Shown here: one piece after another, positions 10,701 through 18,745 of the stretch
Numbering within the stretch: position 1 is the first letter of the stretch
Layout: the number at the start of each line of letters is the position of its first letter
From: Henricia sp. BOLD:AAB3569
Lineage: Eukaryota; Echinodermata; Asteroidea; Spinulosida; Echinasteridae
NCBI GenBank assembly: GCA_037783545.1
Contig: JBBELK010000164.1
Span: 1,302,001-1,366,000 of the forward strand
Length of the DNA stretch: 64,000 bases
Direction of reading: 5' to 3'
Translations under genes and position numbers: made by a program
The notes under the pieces: model-generated
The model's input: only the letters and a program-made list of their open reading frames with translations
What the model was told of the DNA's origin: nothing
Database searches by the model: none

Positions 10701-13700
10701 CTGAACCACGGCCTACGCACGAAGTGGTTTTTAGGTGAAGTGGCATTTGGGCGAAGTGGTTTTGGGGTGAAGTGGCTTATGGGTAAAGTGGTTCAGGGTG
10801 AAGTGGTCCAGGCCGAAGTGGATTTGGGGCGAAAATAATTTCCGTTTCATGAGACGAAAATTAATTGTTTTACTTATTTCTCAAAGACTATAGCACTTCA
10901 GACAAAACCATTTCAGAGGAAGTTTTCTACCATAAACATGTTTATATTGTTTAAGTTATGTGTAAATCTGTGAACATTTTCTGATTTTCAAGATCTATAC
11001 CAATCATGTAGCCGTGGCCGAGTGGTTAGGGCCATTGACTCACAATCATGGGTGAAAACTTGGGGTTGCGGGTTCGAATCCGGCTGCGGTACGTGTGCCC
11101 TTGGGCAAGGCACTCAACCACACTTGCTCCATCCTTCGGAAGGGATGTAAAGCTGTTGGTCCAACTGTTGGACCAATGGTAACGCACTTTAAAGATCCCA
11201 GAGCATTCTTTCGTGAAGAGCAAGGGGATTCCCCGGTGTCTCTGGCCATTTCTAATTCTAATTCTTCATGGGTTTCCTCACGCTTACGAGTGACAGTGCA
11301 ATGAGCACTATTGAGGAATCCTTGGTATGAATACCAGAAAGAAATAATAATGTATTCTACCTTCAACTTACCCGGGCAGGAGGTATGTTGCAGCTTCACC
11401 TTCGCCCAGCTCACTACAACAGTTTTTCCAAAGGGTTTTCATCTATTTAAAAAAAGAGGAAGGCTGTTAAAGGCCCATTTTATCATTTGCAATGACCAAA
11501 CATTTTACTTCACGAGTTGACAAGAAAAGTGTTGATAGCAATGGTAACCAAGACAACATGAATTTATTCCTGTCCAAAATGGTTATTTTCTGTCTTCATC
11601 GGGGGCCAATTTCAGAGCCGCTTAAGCACAAGTAGTAACGGCGTGCTTACTGTTTGCAAACAAGTTAAGCGCTATTTGACGGTCGCGGCATGGTTAAGCA
11701 TGCGCGCGAATACCTTACCCAATTATATCATCGAGATAGAGGAGACACATGAGATAATTCTGGTCACCAAGGCATGTCATCATCAGGCGTTGGAAAGTAG
11801 CGGGGGCGTTTACTAAGCCAAATGGCATCCTGTTGCATTCAAACAAACCCATCGGAGTTGTGAAAGCTGTTTTACGTATGTCCGCCTCTTCCATTTGTAC
11901 CTGCCAATAGCCCGATGTAAGGTCAAGTGTGGAGAACAGGTTGGCTTTACCCGGATCACTAAGTTTGGCTCTGCAGTTAAAGACACAGGCTCGTCAGCAA
12001 TGGGCGCGCGCCAAAATTGTGCCACGAAATACGCAGCTCCATGCCTTTGCTAAGGAGCTGCGTATTTTGTGGCATGAATTTGGCATGCTCGCATTGCTAA
12101 TGAGCCTGCCTTTAAGGCATGTTTTCAGTTGCTCACCGTCCCGCTTACCGTTAACCTCTACCTCTTATCTCTATGAAATGGCACGGCACTCGTTAAGAGA
12201 AAATATGCTGTTAAGCAGCTGTATGAAATTGGGCCCAGGATTTGAACCAGAGACCTTTGACTCAATAGGCAGATGAGCTGTGAGGCACAGTGGTATACTC
12301 ACTCAGGGTTTCCCCCCCCCCCCCCCCCCAAGACCTCTGACACACTAGGCAGATGCTCTACCAGCTGAGCTATGAGGCATGCAGTGGTATACCCTCAGGT
12401 TTCCCCAAGACCTCTGACACTCCGAGCATAATGCTCTACCAGCTGAGCTATGAGGCACAGTGGCATACTCCCAAAAAAAACCCGTTTTTTATTTTTAACG
12501 TACCTCTTTTATTGAGAATGGCATTACAATCAATTTTTCGGAAATTACACTTCCATCAAGGATGCTTAAAGAACATGTATTTAAAATCAAACAACTTGAA
12601 TACGTGAAGCATTACAAGCCCTCAATGTCTCTGAAATGTAAATCTGAATTTATGGAATTGCCCTAAATTGGGTGTCAGTTCGTGAAAACACAATGTGATG
12701 TCAATTTCCAACCGAGAGGCGTGGTTAAGTGCCATTGCGTATCAGTTTGTGGTGTCACCAACGAGATGAAGGATTATAAATAGATTAACCTTACCGTAAC
12801 TATTTCTCCTCTTATTGGGTAAACTTCTTTGTCGTTGAGTAGGTGTCGCGCACCGATGCCAGGGCAAACGACGATGACATCGTACAAGTCAGAAATCTTG
12901 AGAGAAACATTTGGGAACATAAACACATACATTTCTTAACCCTCTGTTCGCCCAAGGTGCTTAACTGAGAGGCACTTTTTAATTTTTATTTAATTACAAA
13001 AAACCCAGAGTGCTAATTTTGCTGAAACTAGGTGGCTGCCTTGCCAAGGCACCCAACCCTATCAGCAGTTAGATTGTAGCATTCCCCCTAACAGCTCCCC
13101 AAATATCGCTTGGGTTGACGAGGCAATTGAGATTAAGTGTCTTGCCCACAGACACAAACACGTCGGCACAAGTGGGGCTCGAACCCATAACCCATCGATC
13201 ACGAGCACGGCTGTGTACCCACTAGACCACACGTGCTCTCATAGTCAGGAAACCAGCCTAAATATGACGATGGCATCACACAATTTCTTGTAAGCATGTA
13301 CACAGTTTTTCATTGTTTTCTCAGAATGTACATGGGATACTGTAAAAGCCAATATTTTCGCGTACAGATATTTTCGCGCATTTCAACATCACTGACATTT
13401 TCGCGAGTTGTTATTTTCGCGGATGGAAATTATGTCACCTTAACAGGGATCGCCACAATTGTTGCAAACAATATTTTCGCGGGTTGTTATTTTTGCGGGA
13501 TCTATCTGTTGCACGAAAATAAAACCACCGCGAATATTTCAGCTTTTACAGCACTGAGGTGACTTATGTACAGGCTGGTTATTATCACACACATCCTCAA
13601 TCACACATGGAGGTAAAAAAAAGCAATTTTTAAGAATTTTCCAATCTGTAATCTCCCAAATTCTCCCCTTATTTTATCAAATGCCAATTCTTTCTTACCT

Positions 13701-16525
13701 CACTAAGAGAAGACAGCTTCTGTTTAATAACTCTGCCTCCGATGTTCTTGTATCTATGAAGGAAAATAATGAAAACTTCAGATATTGCCAGAGCAAACAG
13801 AACCATTTTTTAATGAGGGTTTGTTTTTGCCCTTACCCAACGTAATTATTAACACCGTATACTCAGTGCTTTCCCGAGACACTATGAAAAACTTCATAGC
13901 GTGCTCGGGTGGGACTCGAACCCACGACCTCCTGCAAACAAGGCAGATGTCTTAACCACTCGACCACCGAGATAGCCGGTGTTGAATGGCCAGTTCAAAT
14001 CATTTCGCAACGGGGATCGCAATTAATCAGTAATTAATTTAGCTTGCGCCAGGGAGAATAAATATTAATTAGGGTTTGTTTTGCCTTTACCCGACGTAAT
14101 TATTTTTGCCAAAAATTAAACAAATTTATTACAAGAAGCACCACATATTGTAAAGCTCTATAGAGTAGTTACATTTGTCATAGGCGATCACTAACTCTTC
14201 CCTGTTTGTCCTCCACAAGGAGGAAGATAACAATACAATCACCTGCTACACCTGAAACATTTCTGTGGTTTCTACACATGGCTCTATTGTTCTCTCCCTT
14301 CTTCTAGAGACAAACACGGGAAGTTAGAGACCTGTAAAGAATGCAAACAAGTTAAATCATACCTTTGCATAAGCCATGGCAGATACCTCTTACACATACA
14401 GAACATTGCTGAAAAGTGCCAGCCATGCCTACGGAAAAAAAAATTGGTATGGTTATTTTAAGAAAAACTGGCAGTTTCACTATACATTCAGGAGAATGCC
14501 AACATATAGCCCGATAGCTCAGTTGGTAGAGCGCTGGTCGGCAAACCAGAGGTCTTACTATTCAGGGAATGTCAATATTGGACTTTAATTTTTATTTTCT
14601 CTGCTCAATTTGACTTCAGGTAAAAGAAAAGAGGTTAATACTAACTCGTGTCCTGGAAACATCAACTCCAATTCACTTTTTTTCAAGGTGTGAAAGTTGA
14701 ACATCAACTCTTTCCAAAAAGGCTCCTTTAGGTAGAAGGAAAAAAAGTAACATTTTTACAAGGATTGTGAAATATGTTCTGGATTGCACTTAAGGCTTTT
14801 ACAAAATTGTGACGGTCAATTTCTAAATAGTCCAAATTTTTGAACCCCCCAGTGGCTAGCGAATCATGTTAGGTGACTTTACACTTAATTTTGGAATGAC
14901 TTGGCTGTACTTTCGAAGTGTTTTAGATGGAAAAATTGATTATTTTGTTCGGGCGGCCAAGGTTTTTTGTCCGGATGGCTAATTTTTGTAGGGGTGCTAA
15001 CGGTACCTCTGATAATTTTGTCAGGCCGGCGTGCCTGAACAAAACCGGTAGTGGAGACGCTGGAATTTGAGATTGCAAATTTCCTGTTTTCTTCCCATGG
15101 ATAATATTTTGGGGAGGTATTGTATATAATTCCTGGTTTCAAACAAAATATAATTTCTGGATAAATCTGACCAAGCTCCTTTGAACTACCTCTGTATTTT
15201 TATCTCGCATGTACGTGGCGCAGTGCATAGACACTCCCGCTGCGTCCGCCTCCGGGGATCGCAAAATCTTCAGGAGATAGTCTCGTGTGGTCTTGCCCCA
15301 TTTACTGAAATCACAGACAAAGGCCATATAAGGGGGATCAGGTTGGGGTTGCAGTACTTGACTTCTACCTCTGTGGCTCGGGTTCGAATCCTGTCTAGGT
15401 TAATATGTGGATTGGGTTTTTAGTCCTAGCGTTATCCCATGGGTTTCCCCCACTTGTTTGTGGGGTTTTCATCTCACCTCTAAACTGATATTATACAAAT
15501 ATTGACTGAGGGGCATGGTTAAGATTATAGGCCCAAGGTGATCTCGAAGCCATGACTATGCCCCGAGGCGGAAGCCAAAAAAAAAAGGGCAGAAAACTTA
15601 AAATAAACAATTAAATTAAAATGTTGAATTTCGCCGAAAGTGATGCGCGCGGGGATGATAATCTAACAATATTTTTTATGGGGCCTACAGTACATACTTT
15701 GAAATTTTGGTGAATTAGCACCATTGTATTAAATGACGTCAGTCGGTAAGGTATCTACCATTAGCGCTTTTCATTGGCTGCCAGCAATTTTGTTCTCCTC
15801 TACTGGATATTTTTTCAAGATGGCCACGGTGATGGAATGCGAAAATCTCTTATCCTCACTTACAGTATTTTTTTCGTATACATTGAACAAAGATTTGAAT
15901 GAAATTACCTCCTGGAATCAATAGATAATCCAATTTTAAGATATACTTCCCACTTGCACTTCTGTCGGAAATGTTGCATACTGAGATAAATAAATGATAT
16001 TACTGCATATGGAGGTAGGTCTTTTCCTACCTCCATGCATAATGCACAAAATTATGGCACGAGCGGTCTGTGTGTGTAAGCACAACAGAGGGCGCTGCGC
16101 GCGGGCGCGTGAATGGTTATCTTGTGCACTAACTGAATACAATTTGTGAAGGAGAAAATGCAATTTTTCTACAGAAACGCAACATTTGCGACAAAAGTGC
16201 AAGTAGGAAGTATATCTTAAAATTACTATCTGTTGATTCCAAGAAGTAATTTCCTTCAAATCTTTATTCAATGTATACGGAAAAAATACCTAACTTACTG
16301 TTGGGAATTATATTAACAGAAAATACAAACTTACTATATCAATTCCAGAGGTGTTTTTTCAGCCAGATAGGGCATAAACCACCCAGCCGTACCATCAGCT
16401 GTCGTGTTTGGGGAAAATTTATCTGCGATGATCGTCACCTGCGTTTCTGGGATTTTATCCTGAATGTTGAAGGCCGTAGACAGCCCAATCACACCGGCTC
16501 CGACCACGCAAATGCGGTAGACCAT
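7643..16525 (-). CDS. D-amino-acid oxidase family flavoenzyme (D-aspartate/D-amino-acid oxidase), ten coding exons
   Basis: Oxidatively deaminates D-amino acids with FAD, giving a 2-oxo acid, ammonia and hydrogen peroxide, in peroxisomes (family knowledge). Exons on the minus strand: 16335-16525, 15190-15304, 14646-14725, 14363-14428, 13699-13753, 12795-12896, 11372-11409, 10231-10348, 9266-9364, 7643-7759. Phases agree at every junction, giving 326 residues (vertebrate relatives about 340-347). Residues 1-63 carry the FAD-binding [10 protein letters not shown] motif; the last exon has the family signature [12 protein letters not shown] and ends AKL, a type 1 peroxisomal signal. The segment after exon 6 is about ten residues shorter than in vertebrate enzymes; exon 7 (38 bp) is the least certain. 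An AG acceptor 13 bases before the ATG implies a non-coding first exon upstream. Whether the substrate is D-aspartate or neutral D-amino acids cannot be decided by eye. Confidence 0.9.
7760..8040. repeat. Degenerate copy of the GGGGCCAATTTCATAAAGC palindrome (intron 9)
   Basis: TTTTATAAGCTGTTCAGCAG, TTTGCTTTGTAAAAAATGGGTTA and the mirrored half near 7950-7990 match the intact copy at 59041-59281, with large divergence. Confidence 0.5.
8568..8912. mobile_element. Palindromic element, TGTTTACACCGAA ends
   Basis: TATGTTTACACCGAAGCACGACC at the left is mirrored by GGGATTTCGGTGTAAACAGG at the right. Interior motifs (GACTTACGA, AACTTACGACC) are inverted relative to each other. It lies in oxidase intron 9. 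Confidence 0.65.
9266..9364 (-). CDS. Oxidase exon 9
   Basis: Encodes [20 protein letters not shown] and 13 further residues, matching the family segment W.GLRP.R..VRLE, which includes the Arg that binds the substrate carboxylate. It ends in four lysines before a GTGAGT donor, phase 0. Confidence 0.92.
9455..10222 (-). repeat. tRNA-derived SINE with about nine tandem A-box heads
   Basis: On the minus strand the SINE body (TTTTTCTCTCGTCTCATG) and one B box (GGTTCGAATCCC, 9497-9510) are preceded by about nine tandem units of about 77 bp. Each contains the tRNA A-box region ATAGCTCAGCTGGTAGAGCAT and the spacer GTGTCAGAGGTCTTGG. Only the last unit carries the B box and TTCGAAT loop; all others jump from the anticodon-arm region to CCTGAGGGAGTATACCACTGTG and start again. 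The array sits between oxidase exons 8 and 9, ending 9 bases from exon 8. Confidence 0.85.
10231..10348 (-). CDS. Oxidase exon 8
   Basis: Encodes [20 protein letters not shown] then [19 protein letters not shown], matching the family pattern GGT.Q...WN....ED...I..RC..L.PSL. Acceptor TACTAG, donor GTAAGG. The donor abuts a tRNA-head array in the following intron. Confidence 0.92.
10378..10697. mobile_element. Diverged copy of the 9-bp-duplication (MULE-like) palindrome
   Basis: ACCCCGTTCTCACTAGGGAAATTG and GAAGATTAGTTAATCATCGTTAG match the end of the complete copy at 30960-31386, and the CAAGCGCC..GTCAAAAACAACACTTGC interior matches too. The right terminus is damaged. Confidence 0.7.
10715..10835. 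repeat. Short minisatellite, GAAGTGG unit
   Basis: About seven loose repeats of 15-18 bp based on GGGGTGAAGTGGTTT. No other feature is seen to 11010. Confidence 0.7.
11008..11300 (+). repeat. tRNA-derived SINE (Leu/Ser-like head)
   Basis: A box GTGGCCGAGTGGTTAGG and B box GGTTCGAATCC at 11068-11084 are spaced as in a type II tRNA. They are followed by the body CCTTGGGCAAGGCACTCAACC seen also in the copies near 34575 and 47900. The acceptor stem does not pair, so this is not a functional tRNA gene. Confidence 0.75.
11372..11409 (-). CDS. Oxidase exon 7 (short, least certain)
   Basis: The 38-base reading [13 protein letters not shown] ends at a perfect GTAAGT donor in phase 2. It joins in frame to exon 8, whose first base completes the Gly codon; TYLLPG matches the family TYI.PG strand. 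The acceptor chosen (GTGAG) is the only one giving the right phase without a stop but is weak; about ten expected residues are absent here. Confidence 0.65.
11760..11976 (-). pseudogene. Ty3/Gypsy reverse transcriptase fragment
   Basis: Translates to a contiguous RT segment with the motifs [12 protein letters not shown] and [20 protein letters not shown], which are diagnostic for Ty3/Gypsy polymerases (palm region before the catalytic YxDD box). It is truncated on both sides. No LTR, integrase or protease is seen nearby, and the upstream side is cut by the TTAA element at 11977. It lies in oxidase intron 6. Confidence 0.85.
11977..12115. mobile_element. TTAA-flanked palindromic MITE, copy 1
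   Basis: Flanked by TTAA on both sides. Ends AGACACAGGCTCGTCAGCAA and its mirror; an almost complete hairpin around CGTGCCACGAAATACGCAGCT. Two further copies lie at 27112 and 46182. This copy is the most diverged on its right arm. Confidence 0.85.
12290..12475 (-). repeat. Short array of tRNA-SINE A-box units with a poly-C run
   Basis: About three A-box units (AGCTGAGCTATGAGGCA on the plus strand) with the same spacer as at 9.5-10.2 kb and a poly-C run near 12307-12328. It lies in oxidase intron 6. Confidence 0.8.
12795..12896 (-). CDS. Oxidase exon 6
   Basis: Encodes [20 protein letters not shown] then [14 protein letters not shown]. This is the highly conserved DVIVNC.G.GA..L..D..V.P.RG segment that closes the FAD site. 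GTAAGG donor, phase 0 on both sides. Confidence 0.93.
13060..13245 (-). repeat. tRNA-derived SINE
   Basis: The reverse complement of GGGGCTCGAACCCATAACC (B box) and CCACTAGACCACACGTGC (A box) gives a tRNA-like promoter. The CTTGCCCACAGACACAAACACG body follows. It lies in oxidase intron 5. Confidence 0.65.
13338..13553. mobile_element. Palindromic MITE, ACTGTAAAAGC ends
   Basis: TACTGTAAAAGCCAATATTTTCGCG and its mirror CGCGAATATTTCAGCTTTTACAG bound a 215-bp element with repeated ATTTTCGCG motifs. It lies in oxidase intron 5. The 88-codon frame inside is not protein-like. Confidence 0.8.
13699..13753 (-). CDS. Oxidase exon 5
   Basis: A 55-base exon encoding [18 protein letters not shown], matching the family region L...GG.....KV.SL.E. 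Acceptor CTTCATAG, donor GTAAGA; it completes a split Arg codon with exon 4. Confidence 0.88.
13850..13995 (-). repeat. tRNA-derived SINE, copy of the 55.8-kb element
   Basis: GGGACTCGAACCCACGACCT (B box) and CTTAACCACTCGACCACCGA (A box), followed by ATAGTGTCTCGGGAAAGCAC. The inverted copy at 55815-55990 shares the whole unit. It lies in oxidase intron 4. Confidence 0.75.
14363..14428 (-). CDS. Oxidase exon 4
   Basis: Encodes [20 protein letters not shown], equivalent to the conserved G..F(T/S)..... YLPWL strand. Acceptor TTTCCGTAG, donor GTATGA; phases match both neighbours. Confidence 0.88.
14505..14562 (+). repeat. Isolated tRNA-like A-box fragment
   Basis: CCCGATAGCTCAGTTGGTAGAGCGCTGG matches the 5-prime half of a tRNA, but no T arm follows. 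It is a truncated SINE head in oxidase intron 3. Confidence 0.6.
14646..14725 (-). CDS. Oxidase exon 3
   Basis: Encodes [20 protein letters not shown] and a short tail ending FPGH. It corresponds to the family segment PFW.D.V..FR.LT..EL..FP. Acceptor CCTAAAG, donor GTTAGT, phase 0 to phase 2. Confidence 0.85.
15190..15304 (-). CDS. Oxidase exon 2
   Basis: Encodes [19 protein letters not shown] and the following 19 residues, matching the family segment with FNHLF..SPEAGDVGV-like spacing. The acceptor TTTCAG and a weak GTAGTT donor fit phase 2 to phase 0. Confidence 0.85.
15868..16290. mobile_element. Palindromic element with ATACATTGAA ends
   Basis: TTCGTATACATTGAACAAAG..AAATTACCTCCTGGAATCAA is mirrored over about 100 bp at 16165-16285. 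The centre is a GC-rich segment. A second copy is at 62287-62672. It lies in oxidase intron 1, 45 bases from exon 1. Confidence 0.85.
16335..16525 (-). CDS. Oxidase exon 1: start and FAD-binding fold
   Basis: Begins [19 protein letters not shown], the beta-alpha-beta dinucleotide-binding motif of the family. It ends in phase 2 at a GTAAGT donor. A TTTCAG acceptor lies 13 bases upstream of the ATG (16539-16540), so transcription probably starts further up with a non-coding exon. Confidence 0.93.
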
Positions 16526-16688
16526 TTTTAGTGGAATTCTGAAATTTTAAAAACAACCGGTGCATGAATGGGAAAGAATTTACAAGTCAGACGTCACGTC
16601 ACATAAGCATGATAAGGGGGAACAATTGATAGGTGCAATGCATAAACAGTAAACTAAACCTAGGCCTAGCTAAATGTAGCCTATATTA

Positions 16689-17820
16689 GCATTATTATAT
16701 GGAACGCCATAGCTATCTTCGGTAGTACCACAACGCCGCCTTTATCATTTCATCATTTCATTCGCCAATTTCATCATTACATTCGTCAATTTCATCATTT
16801 CATTCGCCAATTTCATCATTTCATTCGCCAATTTCATCATCCCATTCGCCAATTTCATCATCCATTCGCCAATTTCATTATTCCATCCGCCAATTTCATC
16901 ATTCCATCCGCCAATTTCATCATTCCATCCGCCAATTTTATCATTCCATCCGCCAATTTCATCATTACATTCGCAAATTTCATCATTTCATCATTTTATT
17001 CGCTAAATTCATCATTACATTCGCCAATTTCAACGTTACATTCGCCAATTTCACCCTTACATTCGCCAATTTCATCATTGCATTTGTCAATTTCACGTTG
17101 CATTCGCCAATTTTACCCTTCCATTCGCCAATTTTACCCTTCCATTCGCCAATTTCACCCTTACATTCGCCAATTTCACCCATACATTCGCCAATTTCAT
17201 CATTACATTCGCCAATTTCATCATTACATTCACCAATTTCATCGGTTTTACAAGGCGATTTGCCCTTGTTTGCTAGTAATCGATTCAATATTATTGGTTT
17301 TAGGAGTAATCATTGTACGCGACGAGTTCGCCGTTTCATTCTTCAGTTTCATCATGCCATGCGGCAATTTCACCGTTCCATGTGGCAGATGTCTGGTGAA
17401 CCAAAGTAAAGTAGGCCTAGGATTCAGCCTAGTAATTCAGCCTAAGATTCAGCCTAGGATTCGATATCTAAAATACATGCGCCAAAAGATTACAAAAAGT
17501 GTGTTAATAAAAAAACAAGTCAACGAATTTTTAAAACTCCATAAACAAATGCAAACTTTTACCATTGAATAATTCTTCCAAACAATCTACAAGTTCAATA
17601 ATAATATCTATTACGTACGTGGGGGAAAATGTGCAAAAACGTGTTAATTATCAAAAGAAACGATACATTAAAGCCAACCGGTCTTCTTTAAAGAAAAGTG
17701 TATCCTTTGTGTTAACGATTTTCACACCTTTTTTACGATAAACTTTTAGATCATCACTATATCTAAAATAATATTTTGGAACCGGCTGATTCGCAACACT
17801 AATTAGTTCCTAATTAATCA
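16689..17820. repeat. Left arm of a giant inverted repeat, with 21-bp minisatellite
   Basis: Starts ATTATTATATGGAACGCCAT and matches the reverse complement of 21838-22958 along its whole length. About 16741-17245 is a minisatellite of the 21-bp unit CATTCGCCAATTTCATCATTA (about 24 copies). The remainder ends near GGAACCGGCTGATTCGCAAC. It lies about 165 bases upstream of the oxidase start codon, so it is part of that gene's upstream region. Confidence 0.9.
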
Positions 17821-18745
17821 ATAAAACTTACGCGTCATTTCGCCAAACTGACCACTCAAAATGTGACGGCACCAAGCCGACAATGCAAGTTTACCGTTTA
17901 TGTTAACGATTTTAACACCTTTTTCAACAAACGTTTAGATCATTATACCACATCTAAAAAAGATTTTGGAACCGGCAAACATACCTCAAAATACCAGAAT
18001 AGCGCATTGTGCTGTCAAATTGTTTGTTGCCAATTTTCAGCAGGTTCTCAATCTCAGATTCATTAGAATTGGACAATTTCTTAGACTCACTAGAAATTTG
18101 TTTCAGTACGTCTTTTTTTGGTGCTTCGTCTCTATTTCCCGAGAGGAATTTTTTATTACCCAGTGTTTTCAAATTGTCTAAATGTTCGCGGCGAGGTTTC
18201 TATTTCAGGACCTTCTTCAGCGCGTCGCGTTGTGTATTTCGTATACATATCGAGCCTTTCTCTCGTACGTTTCTGTGGTGCTTGACTTTTCCTGTAAATA
18301 TACCACGTTAAAGATACACACCGGCCTACTGTTTACATGATTTAGTGATGTAGCAGCATTGACAATACTTTTTGATGGTCGTTGTGAAAAAAGATCATCA
18401 AAATATCCCGTAATTTACTAATTTAAAAGAAGAAGTGCAAAATTAACAAAAACGGTCAAAAGACGGGTTATACGCTTTACCAGCCGTTGCAACTACGCGC
18501 GAGCCTCACGACTTTGTCACAAACGATTCGCTCTTCTCCTACTCAGGATATCTCAAATTTTCTGCTCACGATTTCACTGGACAGCCCGGACGACCGAATA
18601 GGAATTTCCGTTTTCTTTTGAAGAGTTGGCATCATGTTTTTTCTTCACAAACGTACACCGGAGCAACGCACCCGGCCGTGTGTGCGTTCAGGCTATTTGC
18701 CGTGCTGCGCGGGGCAAATATCCTACACTCTACGGTAGCCTGCCG
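17821..18745. other. Left loop sequence; extra copy of arm end
   Basis: At 17890-17980 the arm's inner motif (GTTAACGATTTTAACACC..TTTTGGAACCGGC) is repeated once more in tandem. Otherwise there is only the weak exon candidate at 17985-18291. Confidence 0.5.
17985..18291 (-). pseudogene. Possible broken coding exon, unknown protein
   Basis: Between a TTTACAG acceptor and a GTATG donor, the minus strand reads 45 lysine/arginine/glutamate-rich codons to a stop. In another frame it then runs on for about 60 codons rich in Ser, Lys and Glu (for example EAPKKDVLKQISSESKKLSN). One frameshift would join them. No domain is recognised; it could equally be chance. Confidence 0.22.

Noticed and set aside
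16983-17572. Open frames of 101-164 codons over the 21-bp repeat on both strands
   Set aside because: Heptad-like repetition from the minisatellite; both strands are open at once and the inverted arm gives the same frames.
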